DNA of 64,000 nucleotides from Streptacidiphilus albus JL83. Its GTDB lineage: Bacteria; Actinomycetota; Actinomycetes; Streptomycetales; Streptomycetaceae. Position numbers and translations under genes: made by a program. The DNA lies in the NCBI RefSeq assembly GCF_000744705.1, contig NZ_JQML01000001.1, positions 5,776,017-5,840,016 of the forward strand. Reading direction: 5' to 3'. Below, piece after piece: positions 43,148 through 51,929 of this stretch (positions within the stretch are counted from its first letter, which is position 1; every line of letters begins with the position of its first letter). The notes under the pieces were generated by a model. It was given only the letters and a program-made list of their open reading frames with translations. It ran no database searches and was not told where the DNA came from.

Positions 43148-44746
43148 GTGTCCACCACCGCCCTGCTGCTCCTGGTCGCGGGCAGCGCCGCCGTCGCCGG
43201 CGTCGCCCGCCGCCTCGGGCTCTCCGCGCCGCTGCTGCTGGTCGCCGTCGGCCTGGCCGCCGGCTACCTCCCGGGGGTCCCCGACTACGCCCTCGAACCC
43301 GAACTGGTGCTGCCGCTGGTGCTGCCGCCGCTGCTCTACACCGCCGCCCTGGAGAGCTCCTACCGGGGCCTGCGGGCCAATCTGCGCTCGGTCGCGCTGC
43401 TCTCCCTCGGCTACGTGCTGTTCAGCACCTTCGCCGTCGGCCTGGTCGCCTACGCGGTCATCCCCGGGCTGCCGCTGCCGGCCGCCTTCGTCCTCGGCGC
43501 GGTGGTCGCCCCGCCGGACGCGGTCGCCGCCACGGCCATCGCCCGCAAGGTCGGACTGCCGCGCAAGCTGGTCACCATCCTCCAGGGCGAGAGCCTGGCC
43601 AACGACGCCACCGCGATCACCGCCTTCCGGGTCGCCCTGGCCGCCGCCGTCGGCGAGGGCTTCTCCTGGGGCTCCGCCTTCGGGGAGTTCCTGCTCGCCG
43701 CGCTCGGCGGGGCCGCCGTCGGCCTGGCACTGATGGTGCCGCTGCAGTGGGCCCGCTGCCGGCTCCGGGACCCGCTGCTGCTCAACACCTTCTCGCTGCT
43801 GGTCCCCTTCGTCGCCTACGCCGCCGCCGAGGCCTTCGACGCCTCCGGGGTCATCGCGGTGGTGGTCGTCGGCCTCTACCTCGGCTACCACGCCCACACC
43901 GTCGACTTCGCGCTGCGGCTGCAGGAGGACTCGGTCTGGCGGATGGTCGCGTTCATCCTGGAGTCCGCCGTCTTCGCCCTGATCGGACTGCAGTTGCCGG
44001 TCGTGCTGCGGGCCCTCGGCGACCACTCGACGGCGGAGCTGCTGCTCTGGGCGGCGGCCGTGCTGGGCGCGGTCGTCCTCGCCCGCTTCCTCTGGTGCTG
44101 GCCCGCCACCTACCTGCCGCCGCTGCTCAGCCGCCGGATCAGGGAGCGCGAGGGGATGCCGGACTGGACCCGGCCGCTGCTGGTCGCCTGGGCCGGGATG
44201 CGCGGCGTGGTCTCGCTCGCCGTCGCCTTCTCGATCCCGCACACGGTCCACGACGGCAGCGCCTTCCCCGACCGCGATCTGATCCTCTATCTGACCTTCG
44301 TGGTGGTCATCGGCACGCTGCTGCTCCAGGGACTGACCCTGCCGGCCCTGGCCCGGGCCCTGCCGCTGCCGGGCCGCGACCCGCAGCGCGAGGTGCTGGT
44401 CGAGGCCCAGGCCCAGAGCGACGCCTCGCTGGCCGCGCTGGAGCGGCTGGACCAACTGCTGGCCGACCCGCGCAACCGGCTCCCGGAGCCGCTGGAGACC
44501 CGGCTGCGGCGGGTCCTGGACCGGCGTCAGAACGCCGTCTGGGAAAGGCTGGGGGCCTCGGTGGACGAGGAGGCCGGCGAGTCCGCCGACGCCGTCTACC
44601 GGCGGCTCGGCAAGGAGACCATCGACGCCGAGCGCCGGGTCTTCGTCCGGCTGCGCGACGCCGACCGGATCGACGACGAGCTGCTCCGCCGTCTGGTCCG
44701 CAACCTGGACTTCGAGGAGGCGCTGGTCGACCGGGGCGAGGAGTGA
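43148..44746 (+). CDS. CPA1 family Na+/H+ antiporter
   Basis: A 532-residue monovalent cation/proton antiporter with about twelve membrane segments. GAVVAPPDAVAATAIA and GESLANDATAITAF carry the conserved acidic residues of the ion site; WAGMRGVVSLAVAFSIP is typical of bacterial NhaP/YjcE members. The last 130 residues are a cytoplasmic charged helical tail. GTG 43148 is chosen because GGAG is 4 bases upstream; ATGs 11 and 9 codons earlier lack a ribosome site. A 25-bp palindrome upstream may regulate it. Confidence 0.9.
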   Translation: MSTTALLLLVAGSAAVAGVARRLGLSAPLLLVAVGLAAGYLPGVPDYALEPELVLPLVLPPLLYTAALESSYRGLRANLRSVALLSLGYVLFSTFAVGLVAYAVIPGLPLPAAFVLGAVVAPPDAVAATAIARKVGLPRKLVTILQGESLANDATAITAFRVALAAAVGEGFSWGSAFGEFLLAALGGAAVGLALMVPLQWARCRLRDPLLLNTFSLLVPFVAYAAAEAFDASGVIAVVVVGLYLGYHAHTVDFALRLQEDSVWRMVAFILESAVFALIGLQLPVVLRALGDHSTAELLLWAAAVLGAVVLARFLWCWPATYLPPLLSRRIREREGMPDWTRPLLVAWAGMRGVVSLAVAFSIPHTVHDGSAFPDRDLILYLTFVVVIGTLLLQGLTLPALARALPLPGRDPQREVLVEAQAQSDASLAALERLDQLLADPRNRLPEPLETRLRRVLDRRQNAVWERLGASVDEEAGESADAVYRRLGKETIDAERRVFVRLRDADRIDDELLRRLVRNLDFEEALVDRGEE

Positions 44747-44775
44747 GCGCGGGGGACCACCCGAAGGAGCGAATG

Positions 44776-44815
44776 CGGAAGGGGCCGAACGGGGAGTCCC
44801 GTTCGGCCCCTTCCG
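44776..44815. terminator. Very strong bidirectional terminator
   Basis: Perfect 18-base arms beginning CGGAAGGGGCCGAACGGG (44776-44793) and its complement (44798-44815), with a GAGT loop, between the convergent antiporter and sodN genes. Confidence 0.9.
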
Positions 44816-44831
44816 GCCACCGCGTGGGTGG

Positions 44832-45227
44832 TCAGGCCTTCTTGGTCGCCCAGAAGATCTCGTCGATCTGGGCGATCAGGTCCAGCGCCTTCTGGCCGGT
44901 CGCCGGGTCGTTCGACGCCTTGGCGGCGCTGAGCGCCTTCAGGGTGTCGTTGACCAGCTGGTTGAGCTGCGGGTAGGCCTCGAAGTGCGGGGCCTTGAAG
45001 TAGTCGGACCACAGCACCGAGACGTGGTGCTTTGCCAGCTCGGCCCGCTCCTCCTTGATGACGATGGCGCGGGTGCGGAAGGCCGGGTCGTCGTTGGCCT
45101 GGTACTTCTCCTGCGTGGCCTTCACCGACTCCGCCTCGATCCGGGCCTGCGCGGGGTCATAGACACCGCACGGCAGGTCGCAGTGGGCGTGAGCAGTGAC
45201 CCGCGGTGCAAAGAGCCGAGAGAACAT
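44832..45227 (-). CDS. sodN: Nickel-dependent superoxide dismutase (proenzyme)
   Basis: A 131-residue Ni-SOD precursor. A 14-residue propeptide (MFSRLFAPRVTAHA) precedes the mature N-terminus HCDLPCGVYDPAQARIEA, in which His1, Cys2 and Cys6 form the nickel hook. The helical bundle includes HHVSVLWSDYFKAPHFE. It disproportionates superoxide as a hexamer after propeptide removal, probably by the SodX peptidase encoded divergently 200 bases away. ATG at 45227 gives the exact family length. Confidence 0.97.
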   Translation of the reverse strand: MFSRLFAPRVTAHAHCDLPCGVYDPAQARIEAESVKATQEKYQANDDPAFRTRAIVIKEERAELAKHHVSVLWSDYFKAPHFEAYPQLNQLVNDTLKALSAAKASNDPATGQKALDLIAQIDEIFWATKKA

Positions 45228-45427
45228 GAGAGTCCCTTTCCTGTGATCGTCTTCCCGGACCAGAGATTACTCCCGTTCGGGCCCGCTCTCCCGTCCGGAC
45301 CGGGGTCCTAGGGCAAAAGCTGTAGGAAGCGTGGACTTCGGGTCCGGGTCGGCGAAGATGGAAGCGGACGGTTCGGCGCACGACCGGCAGGCGCGGAAGA
45401 CGAGCACGGCAGGCAAGGGTGAGCGGC

Positions 45428-45883
45428 ATGGCAGAGCAGACACACGACCTCGCCCCGGGCACGCTGCCGCAGGAGCCGCCGGAGCACGGCGTCCGGGCGA
45501 AGGGCCTGGGCCTGCTGGACGTTGACGGTCCGTCGATGGCGCCGACGCTCAGCCACGGCGACCGGCTGCTCTACCGCCTCGGGGCCCGGCTGCGGCCGGG
45601 CGCGATCGTCGTCGCCCGGCATCCGCTGCGTCAGGAACTGCTGGTGGTCAAGCGGGCGGCGGAACGCCGCGGCAACGGCTGGTGGCTGCTGTCCGAGAAC
45701 AGCCGGGTCCAGAGCGACAGCCGGGACTTCGGCGCGGTCCCCGACGAACTGGTGCTGGGCCGGGTGCTGCTGCGGGTCGGTCCGAGACCGGCCTGGCTGG
45801 CGCCGGCCCGCTGGTGCGAGCCGCTGCTGCGGAGCCTGCCCTACCGCTTCTCCCGCCGACTCGGCTGCCCGCCCCCGCGCTGA
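45428..45883 (+). CDS. sodX: S26-type peptidase, nickel SOD maturation protease
   Basis: A 151-residue soluble signal-peptidase-like enzyme. DVDGPSMAPTLSHGDRLLY contains the catalytic serine, LLVVKRAAERR the general-base lysine, and WWLLSENSRVQSDSRDFG the family substrate-binding loop. There is no membrane anchor, unlike LepB. Beside sodN it almost certainly removes the SodN propeptide. ATG 45428 is preferred over a GTG three codons upstream. Confidence 0.9.
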   Translation: MAEQTHDLAPGTLPQEPPEHGVRAKGLGLLDVDGPSMAPTLSHGDRLLYRLGARLRPGAIVVARHPLRQELLVVKRAAERRGNGWWLLSENSRVQSDSRDFGAVPDELVLGRVLLRVGPRPAWLAPARWCEPLLRSLPYRFSRRLGCPPPR

Positions 45884-45901
45884 GCGGCCGACGGTCAGTG
45901 G

Positions 45902-46510
45902 TCAGCGTTCGGCGGCGGTGACAGCGGCGGCGGTGGCGGCGTCCGCGGAGGCGGCCTCGCGCTTCCTGGCGCGGTAGGCGGCGACATTGGCCCGGGTGGC
46001 ACAGCGGTCGGAGCAGTAGCGGCGGGAGCGGTTGGTCGAGGTGTCGAGATAGGCGTTGCGGCAGGGTGTCGCCTGGCAGATGCCGAGCCGGTCGACGCCG
46101 TGCTCGGTGAGGTGCACCGCCAGCCCCATCCCGGCCCCGGCCGCGAACAGCGCGGTGGCGGTGTTGGCGTTCTCGGCGATGTGCAGGTGCCACTGGGTGT
46201 GGCCGTGCTCGTCCAGCATTCCGTGGCCGGAGACCAGCGGACTGACCGGGTACTCCGTGAGCAGTTCGTTGAGCAGGTTGACCGCGCGGCTCTCGTCGCC
46301 CTCCGCCGCCGACTCGAAGACGGCGCGCAGCCGCAGCCGTACCGAGCGCAGCCGCGGCAGGTCGGACTCGTCGGCCAGCCGCAGCCCGCGGCTGCCCTGG
46401 CCGAACAGCGCCCGTAGTGCTTCGACGCTGGTCAGGGTGTCCTGGTGGCGGTCCGGCTGCTCGGTGTTGACCAGCCGTACGGCCATGTCCGCGTAGGACG
46501 CGAGTTCCAC
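45902..46510 (-). CDS. ABATE/CGNR zinc-finger protein
   Basis: A 202-residue protein with an N-terminal helical ABATE domain (about 1-140, including ALRALFGQGSRGLRLADES) and a C-terminal CGNR-type finger: ICQATPCRNAYLDTSTNRSRR followed by YCSDRCATRANVAAYRARK, quoted in two parts. The canonical CGNR reads PCRN here. Such proteins are presumed stress-related transcription regulators; targets unknown. GTG start after GAGGAAGG. Confidence 0.87.
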   Translation of the reverse strand: MELASYADMAVRLVNTEQPDRHQDTLTSVEALRALFGQGSRGLRLADESDLPRLRSVRLRLRAVFESAAEGDESRAVNLLNELLTEYPVSPLVSGHGMLDEHGHTQWHLHIAENANTATALFAAGAGMGLAVHLTEHGVDRLGICQATPCRNAYLDTSTNRSRRYCSDRCATRANVAAYRARKREAASADAATAAAVTAAER

Positions 46511-47089
46511 GGGCCTTCCTCACTGGTAAGCGTTGTCCGCACCAGGGTATGCCGAAGGCCGGGCGTCCGGCGTCGCGTCCGCCGGCCCTCACTGTGGAAG
46601 GGCCGGAGGGCGCGACGAGCCCGGGCCAGTCTGGCAGAGGGCCGGTGGGTGAGATCACAGGGCCGGGTGCACCGCTCTGCGGCTCGGTGTGCCAAAATCC
46701 CATAACGGGTGACCCCCGTCGCATGAGCAGGCCACCGGATCGGGACCGATCCGGGTGGTGCCCAGGACCGGAAGCCGTCACTAGTGCTCCGGAGCCGAAG
46801 CGCCGTCCCGCGTGCCTGTTCGCCCGCATCCCCGATGCTCGAACCCGCGTCGTGGTGTCCCTCGTGCGAGTGCAATGCCGATCCGCCGGTGCGGGTGGAT
46901 CGGACGAGCCAGGGACATCTGAAGACCTTGTGACGCGGAGGAAAAGACAAGGGTGCGGCCGGCAGTGCCCCGACTACTGTCGGGAGCGGCACCGACCGGA
47001 AGCACAACAGCTCAACCAACCCTCAAGACGAGGCCGAAGCCGCCCTCAGCCGGCACGCGTCCTCCCTGAACGACGACGAAGAGGTCATC
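46511..47089. other. Long divergent intergenic region with two inverted repeats
   Basis: About 580 bases without a recognised gene between the CGNR protein and malic enzyme. CCGGCCCT (46582-46589) pairs with AGGGCCGG (46599-46606). CCGGATCGG (46735-46743) and CCGATCCGG (46746-46754) form a perfect 9-base palindrome around GA, extended by imperfect CCA/TGG flanks. The remaining ~330 bases to the malic enzyme start could be a long leader. Confidence 0.6.
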
Positions 47090-48286
47090 GTGGCAGCCGA
47101 GATCATCAGTCCCAGTCCCCTGAACGAGCAGGACCCGATCGACCCTGCCTTCGCGCTGCACCGCGGCGGGAAGATGGAGATCACCGCGACCGTGCCGGTG
47201 CGTGACGCGGACGACCTCTCCCTGGCCTACACCCCCGGCGTGGCCCGGGTCTGCACGGCGATCGCCGAAAACCCGGAGCTGGTCAACGACTACACCTGGA
47301 AGTCCAACGTGGTCGCCGTCGTCACCGACGGCACGGCGGTGCTGGGCCTGGGCGACATCGGCCCGGAGGCCTCGCTGCCGGTGATGGAGGGCAAGGCGAT
47401 CCTCTTCAAGCAGTTCGGCGGCGTGGACGCGGTGCCGATCGCGCTGGCGACCACCGACGTCGACGAGATCGTCGAGACCGTGGTGCGGCTCGCCCCCTCC
47501 TTCGGCGGGGTCAACCTGGAGGACATCTCCGCGCCGCGCTGCTTCGAGATCGAGCGCCGGCTGCAGGCGGCGCTGGACATCCCGATCTTCCACGACGACC
47601 AGCACGGCACCGCCGTGGTCACCCTGGCCGCGCTGCGCAACGCCGCCCGGCTGACCGACCGGACCCTGGCCGACCTGCGGGCGGTCATCTCCGGCGCGGG
47701 CGCGGCCGGCATCGCCATCGCCAAGATCCTGGTCGGCGCCGGCATCGGCGACGTGGTCCTCTGCGACCGCAAGGGCGCCGTCCACGTCGGCCGCACCGAC
47801 CTGACCGACGTCAAGCGGGAGATCGCCGAGCTCACCAACCGGGGCGGCCTCTCCGGCTCGCTGGCGGACGTGCTCGCGGGCGCGGACGTGTTCATCGGCG
47901 TCTCCGGCGGCACCGTGCCGGAGGAGGCGGTGGCCACCATGGCCAAGAACTGCTTCATCTTCGCCATGGCCAACCCCACCCCCGAGGTCCACCCGGAGAT
48001 CGCCCACCGCTACGCCGCGGTGGTCGCCACCGGGCGCAGCGACTTCCCGAACCAGATCAACAACGTGCTGGCCTTCCCCGGCATCTTCGCCGGTGCGCTC
48101 CAGGTCCGCGCCTCGCGGATCACCGAGGGCATGAAGATCGCGGCGGCGGACGCCCTGGCCGAGCTGGTCGGCGACGACCTGTCGGCGGCGCAGGTGATCC
48201 CCAGCCCGTTCGACGCCCGGGTGGCCCCGGCGGTCACCAGGGCGGTCGCGGCCGCCGCCCGCGCCGAGGGCGTCGCCCGCCGCTAG
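47090..48286 (+). CDS. NAD(P)-dependent malic enzyme
   Basis: A 398-residue decarboxylating malate dehydrogenase (malate to pyruvate) linking the TCA cycle to pyruvate and NADPH supply. LAYTPGVARVC contains the catalytic tyrosine, GKAILFKQFGGVDAVPI the lysine, FHDDQHGTAVVTLAAL the metal ligands and ISGAGAAGIAIAKILV the nucleotide fold. The short bacterial form without a phosphotransacetylase domain is usual here. GTG 47090 follows AGAGG. Cofactor preference cannot be read with certainty. Confidence 0.95.
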   Translation: MAAEIISPSPLNEQDPIDPAFALHRGGKMEITATVPVRDADDLSLAYTPGVARVCTAIAENPELVNDYTWKSNVVAVVTDGTAVLGLGDIGPEASLPVMEGKAILFKQFGGVDAVPIALATTDVDEIVETVVRLAPSFGGVNLEDISAPRCFEIERRLQAALDIPIFHDDQHGTAVVTLAALRNAARLTDRTLADLRAVISGAGAAGIAIAKILVGAGIGDVVLCDRKGAVHVGRTDLTDVKREIAELTNRGGLSGSLADVLAGADVFIGVSGGTVPEEAVATMAKNCFIFAMANPTPEVHPEIAHRYAAVVATGRSDFPNQINNVLAFPGIFAGALQVRASRITEGMKIAAADALAELVGDDLSAAQVIPSPFDARVAPAVTRAVAAAARAEGVARR

Positions 48287-48301
48287 CCGTCCCCGGCAAC
48301 T

Positions 48302-48333
48302 GCTCCCCGCCCGGCACTCGCCCGGCGGGGAGC
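48302..48333 (+). terminator. Hairpin terminator after malic enzyme
   Basis: Arms GCTCCCCGCC (48302-48311) and GGCGGGGAGC (48324-48333) pair perfectly around a 12-base loop, 15 bases beyond the stop. Confidence 0.7.
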
Positions 48334-48481
48334 GGGCAGTGGGGCGCGGTCCGTGCAGGGCAGGCCCCAAGCCCGGTCGCGGCCAAGCCCTTTAGCGCCA
48401 CCGGCACGCGCCGTCGAGCAGAGGTTCGTCACATCGCGTCGCGGTTCCCCGACGGCCCGGGGCGGGCCTAGGGTCGGAGCC

Positions 48482-49441
48482 ATGTTCGCTGCCTACGCCG
48501 CACGTATCGACGCCGACGACCCGCTGAGCGGGCTGGAGCTGGGCGAGCGCCCCGAGCCCGAGGCCCGCCCCGGCTGGAGCACCGTCACCGTCCGGGCCGC
48601 CAGCCTCAACCACCACGACCTCTGGTCGCTCAGGGGCGTCGGCCTGCCGGCCGGAAAGCTCCCGATGATCCTCGGCTGCGACGCCGCCGGGATCGACGAG
48701 CACGGCAACGAGGTCGTCCTCCACTCCGTCATCGGCCAGACCGGCCACGGGGTCGGCGCCGACGAGCCGCGCTCCATCCTGACCGAGCGCTACCAGGGCA
48801 CCTTCGCCCAGCAGGTCTCGGTGCCGACCTGGAACCTGCTGCCCAAGCCGGCCGGGCTCTCCTTCGAGGAGGCCGCCTGCCTGCCCACGGCCTGGCTGAC
48901 GGCCTATCGGATGCTGTTCACCAACGCCGGGGTGCGGCCGGGCGACACCGTCCTGGTCCAGGGCGCGGGCGGCGGTGTCGCCACCGCGCTGATCGTCCTC
49001 GGCAAGGCGGCCGGACTGCGGGTCTGGGCCACCAGCCGGGACGAGGCCAAGCGCGCACGGGCCCTGGAGCTGGGCGCCGAGCAGGTCTTCCCGAGCGGCG
49101 CCCGGCTGCCCGAGCGGGTGGACGCGGTCATGGAGACCGTCGGCGCGGCCACCTGGTCCCACTCGGTCAAGTCGCTGCGCCCGGGCGGGACCATCGTCAT
49201 CTCCGGCGCGACCAGCGGCCCCAACCCGCCGGCCGAGCTGACCCGGATCTTCTTCCTGGAGCTCAAGGTCGTCGGCTCGACCATGGGCACCAAGGAGGAG
49301 CTGGCCGGTCTGCTCGCGCTCTGCGCCACCACCGGCGTCCGCCCGGTGATCGACACCGTGCTGCCGCTGGCCGAGGCCCGTGAGGGCTTCGCCCGGATGG
49401 CCAAGGGCGAGCTCTTCGGCAAGATCGTGCTCACTCCCTGA
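48482..49441 (+). CDS. Zinc-binding-dehydrogenase family (quinone oxidoreductase-like) protein
   Basis: A 319-residue MDR-superfamily NAD(P)H oxidoreductase. AASLNHHDLWSLRG and MILGCDAAG form the catalytic domain start, VLVQGAGGGVATALIVLGKA the nucleotide-binding fold, and ATSRDEAKRARALELGAEQV the segment contacting the adenine phosphate, suggesting NADPH. The structural zinc cysteine cluster is absent. TAGGGT (48469-48474) ends 7 bases before the ATG, but GGAG is also present. Confidence 0.88.
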   Translation: MFAAYAARIDADDPLSGLELGERPEPEARPGWSTVTVRAASLNHHDLWSLRGVGLPAGKLPMILGCDAAGIDEHGNEVVLHSVIGQTGHGVGADEPRSILTERYQGTFAQQVSVPTWNLLPKPAGLSFEEAACLPTAWLTAYRMLFTNAGVRPGDTVLVQGAGGGVATALIVLGKAAGLRVWATSRDEAKRARALELGAEQVFPSGARLPERVDAVMETVGAATWSHSVKSLRPGGTIVISGATSGPNPPAELTRIFFLELKVVGSTMGTKEELAGLLALCATTGVRPVIDTVLPLAEAREGFARMAKGELFGKIVLTP

Positions 49442-49685
49442 GGCCTCCCGGGACAGTCGTCCGGGCCGTGCTGCCGGACCCGGTCGGACCAGTCGGACGC
49501 GGCCTTCGCCAGCGGGCCCGCCGCGTCCGCGTCGAGCAGCAGCACCGCGCGCCCGTCGTGGGACGGCGGCTCCCGGTCGGCCGGGCCGGAGGGCGGGAGG
49601 CCGCCGGTGAGCGGGTGCCCGTCGCCGAGGTCGTAGCGGACCCCGACCGCGCAGCGTCAGGATCATGGTGGCGGGGCTGCGCACG
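49442..49685 (-). pseudogene. Remnant of an FAD-dependent aromatic monooxygenase C-terminus
   Basis: On the minus strand a short frame from about 49656 reads GVRYDLGDGHPLTGGLPP and continues to VLLLDADAAGPLAKAAS before ending near 49440. RYDLGxxHPLTG followed by a thioredoxin-like end is characteristic of the C-terminus of FAD-dependent aromatic-ring hydroxylases. The catalytic N-terminal ~400 residues are missing, and the preceding MILTLR is in another frame across an in-frame TGA. It looks like a decayed gene tail. Confidence 0.5.
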
Positions 49686-49699
49686 CCCGACGCACGCGA

Positions 49700-49748
49700 C
49701 GCGTCCGCCCGAGCGGGACCGGTGGGCGGTCCTGCTCGGGCGGACGCG
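49700..49748 (-). terminator. Long hairpin terminator of the padR operon
   Basis: Perfect 15-base arms, CGCGTCCGCCCGAGC (49700-49714) and its complement (49734-49748), continued inside by GGACC/GGTCC, 12 bases beyond the PadR stop. Confidence 0.85.
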
Positions 49749-49760
49749 TGGGGTGTCGCC

Positions 49761-50816
49761 TCAGCCGCGCAGCCGGCGGGCGGCGGCGGCCAGAACGGCG
49801 CGGGCGCGGGCCAGGTCGGAGTGGGTGAAGCCCTCGTCGCGGGCGGCGTCGCGGACCTCGTCGCGGAAGCGGTCGAGCAGTCCGCCGAGCTCGCGCAGCG
49901 GCTCGCCCGAGGGGTTGGTGACGGTCCAGGACGGCAGGTCCTCCGGGGCGGTGGCGTCCGGCTTGTCCAGGTCGATCCGCTCGGCCCGGTCCTGACCGGT
50001 CGCCGCGCCGGCGGGGGCGGGGGCGGAGTCGGCGGGGGCGCCGACGGTGTCCTCGGCGGGGCTCCAGCGGGTCGGATCGGCCAGGCCGGTGAGGGTGCGG
50101 GTCAGTTCGGCCAGTCCCTCGGCCAGACCGGTCGGCCAGTCGCCGTTCTTGGCATGGGTGCGGATCTGCTCGCCCACCCGGTGCGCCTCGGCGCGGACCT
50201 GGTCCCGGACGGCCCTGGTCTGCTCGCGGGCGGCGCGGGCCTCCTCACGGGCGTTGCGGGCCTGCTCCTTGGCCTGCCGGGCCTGCTCCTTGGCCTGTTC
50301 CTTGGCCTGCCGCCACTCCTCCTTGGTGCGCTGCCAGGCCTCCCGGTCCATGCCGGGCCAGGGCCCGTCGCCGCCGCCCCAGACCGGGTCCGGGCCCCAG
50401 CCCTTGTCGGTGCCCATGGCCTGTCGGCGGGACTCCTTGGCGGCCCGGCGCATCTCCTCGCGGAGGTCGGTCGCGGAGTCACGGACGTCCTCCCGGATCT
50501 GGTCGGCCAACTGGGCCACGGAGTCCCGGATCTCGGCCTCCAGGGCGTCGATCTCCGAGGAGCGGGAGGCGAGTTCGGCGCGGCCGGCGTCGGTGATCCG
50601 GTAGACCTTGCGGCCGCCCTCGACGGTGTGGGCGACCAGGCCCTCCTGCTCCAGCTTGGCCAGTCGCGGGTAGACGGTGCCGGCCGAGGGGGCGTACAGG
50701 CCGTGGAAGCGCTCCTCCAGCAGCCGGATCACCTCGTAGCCGTGGCGCGGGGCCTCGTCCAGCAGCTTCAGCAGGTAGAGACGGAGGCGGCCGTGGGCGA
50801 AGACGGGGCGGCTCAT
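49761..50816 (-). CDS. PadR-family transcriptional regulator with long charged tail
   Basis: A 351-residue protein with an N-terminal PadR winged helix (LRLYLLKLLDEAPRHGYEVI, GLYAPSAGTVYPRLAKLEQEG) and VYRITDAGRAELA. The central region (about 100-235) is a highly charged helix rich in K, E, Q, R and A, with AKEQAKEQARQAKEQARNAR, probably a coiled coil. A conserved block SWTVTNPSGEPLRELGGLLD lies near the C-terminus. Its start overlaps the DUF4097 stop (ATGA), so it is co-transcribed and may regulate that operon. Longer than typical PadR proteins (about 110-180). Confidence 0.88.
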   Translation of the reverse strand: MSRPVFAHGRLRLYLLKLLDEAPRHGYEVIRLLEERFHGLYAPSAGTVYPRLAKLEQEGLVAHTVEGGRKVYRITDAGRAELASRSSEIDALEAEIRDSVAQLADQIREDVRDSATDLREEMRRAAKESRRQAMGTDKGWGPDPVWGGGDGPWPGMDREAWQRTKEEWRQAKEQAKEQARQAKEQARNAREEARAAREQTRAVRDQVRAEAHRVGEQIRTHAKNGDWPTGLAEGLAELTRTLTGLADPTRWSPAEDTVGAPADSAPAPAGAATGQDRAERIDLDKPDATAPEDLPSWTVTNPSGEPLRELGGLLDRFRDEVRDAARDEGFTHSDLARARAVLAAAARRLRG

Positions 50817-51724
50817 GCCTGGTCCTCCTTGGAGAAGTCGAGCGGGGCGGCGTCGGACGGGGCGGAGCCGAGGGCGCGGGGCGCGTCGGCGGGGGCGTCG
50901 TCCTCGGCGGAGGGGCGGCACAGCAGAGCGACCGCTCCGGAGATGGTGGTGATCTTCAGCCTACCGGTGCCCTTGCCGAGGGTTCCGGTGATCTGCTTGG
51001 ACCCCCAGCTGCCGCCGACGCGCAGCTGGTCGAAGGCGTTGGAGACGTGGCCGCTGGTGGTGTTGGCCTGGACCTGCGCGTCCGTGGGGGCCGGGATCCG
51101 GACCGCGACCTCGCCGGAGACATTGGTGAGGTTGACGTCGGTGGCGTTGTCGTGGGCGAGGTCGACGGTCATCGCCCCGCTCACCGAGTTGGCCTTGAGC
51201 TTGCGGCTGGTGCCCTCGAACACGGTGAACTCGCCGGAGACGGTGGTGGCCCTGAGGTCGCCGGAGACCGACTGGGCCTGGATGCTGCCGGTGACGGTGT
51301 TGGCCTCGACCGTACCGGCGAGCCGGACCAGGGTGATCCCGCCGCTGGCGCTGTGGACGGTCACCGGGGCGGTGACGCCGGAGATGACCGCGTCGGAGGA
51401 GACCGAGCCGAGTTCGATCCTGGTCCCGGCCGGCACGGCCAGCGAGACCACCGCGCGGCGCTTGGTGCGCCACTTGTCGATGGCCTTGGAGAGGGACTGC
51501 CAGTGGAAGTCCTTCCAGGTCAGATCCTCGTAGGTGACGGTGAGCTCGTCGCCGGCGAGGGTGACCAGCAGCGGTGGCCCGTCGATCTCGGTCACCTCCA
51601 GCCGGGCCGGGCCCTCGGTGGCGACGACGTTGACCGCGCCGGCGATGGTGCGCACCCGCAGCCGGGTCACCGGCTGTTCGAAGCTGACGGTCTGCGGTAC
51701 GTCGATGGTCCAGGTCTCGGACAT
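50813..51724 (-). CDS. DUF4097 beta-helix family protein
   Basis: A 303-residue protein of the DUF4097 type: an N-terminal TWTIDVPQTVSFEQPVTRLR, then repeated short strands with alternating hydrophobic and polar residues (ITLVRLAGTVEANTVTGSIQ, AQSVSGDLRATTVSGEFTVF, VNLTNVSGEVAVRI) as in a beta-solenoid. No catalytic motif and no clear signal peptide. In actinobacteria it pairs with PadR genes and is presumed part of an envelope-stress circuit. ATG 51724 follows GGGGAG. Confidence 0.87.
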   Translation of the reverse strand: MSETWTIDVPQTVSFEQPVTRLRVRTIAGAVNVVATEGPARLEVTEIDGPPLLVTLAGDELTVTYEDLTWKDFHWQSLSKAIDKWRTKRRAVVSLAVPAGTRIELGSVSSDAVISGVTAPVTVHSASGGITLVRLAGTVEANTVTGSIQAQSVSGDLRATTVSGEFTVFEGTSRKLKANSVSGAMTVDLAHDNATDVNLTNVSGEVAVRIPAPTDAQVQANTTSGHVSNAFDQLRVGGSWGSKQITGTLGKGTGRLKITTISGAVALLCRPSAEDDAPADAPRALGSAPSDAAPLDFSKEDQA

Positions 51725-51765
51725 GCCGGTCTCCCCGATGGTCGGTGGCTGGTGAACGCGCAATG

Positions 51766-51814
51766 TATCGCGTCGTTCTGGTATTCACGATATATCGCGT
51801 CGCCGGGAAGTCAA
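51766..51814 (-). promoter_or_regulatory. Promoter and PadR-like operator of the DUF4097-padR operon
   Basis: A direct repeat TATCGCGTCG occurs at 51766-51775 and 51793-51802. The second copy overlaps the perfect palindrome CGATATATCG (51788-51797). On the minus strand TTGACT (complement of 51809-51814) is a good -35. PadR regulators commonly bind such AT-centred dyads near their own promoters. Confidence 0.6.
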
Positions 51815-51929
51815 GCGCCCTGCGCGAATCCGGGGGACGGGCAGGGGTGGACAGGCGTGCGCCGGGCTGGCAGCGTGCATCCGTCGACCGAGGCACGGCG
51901 GGGCCCGGACGTACGACAGGGGGAGCACG

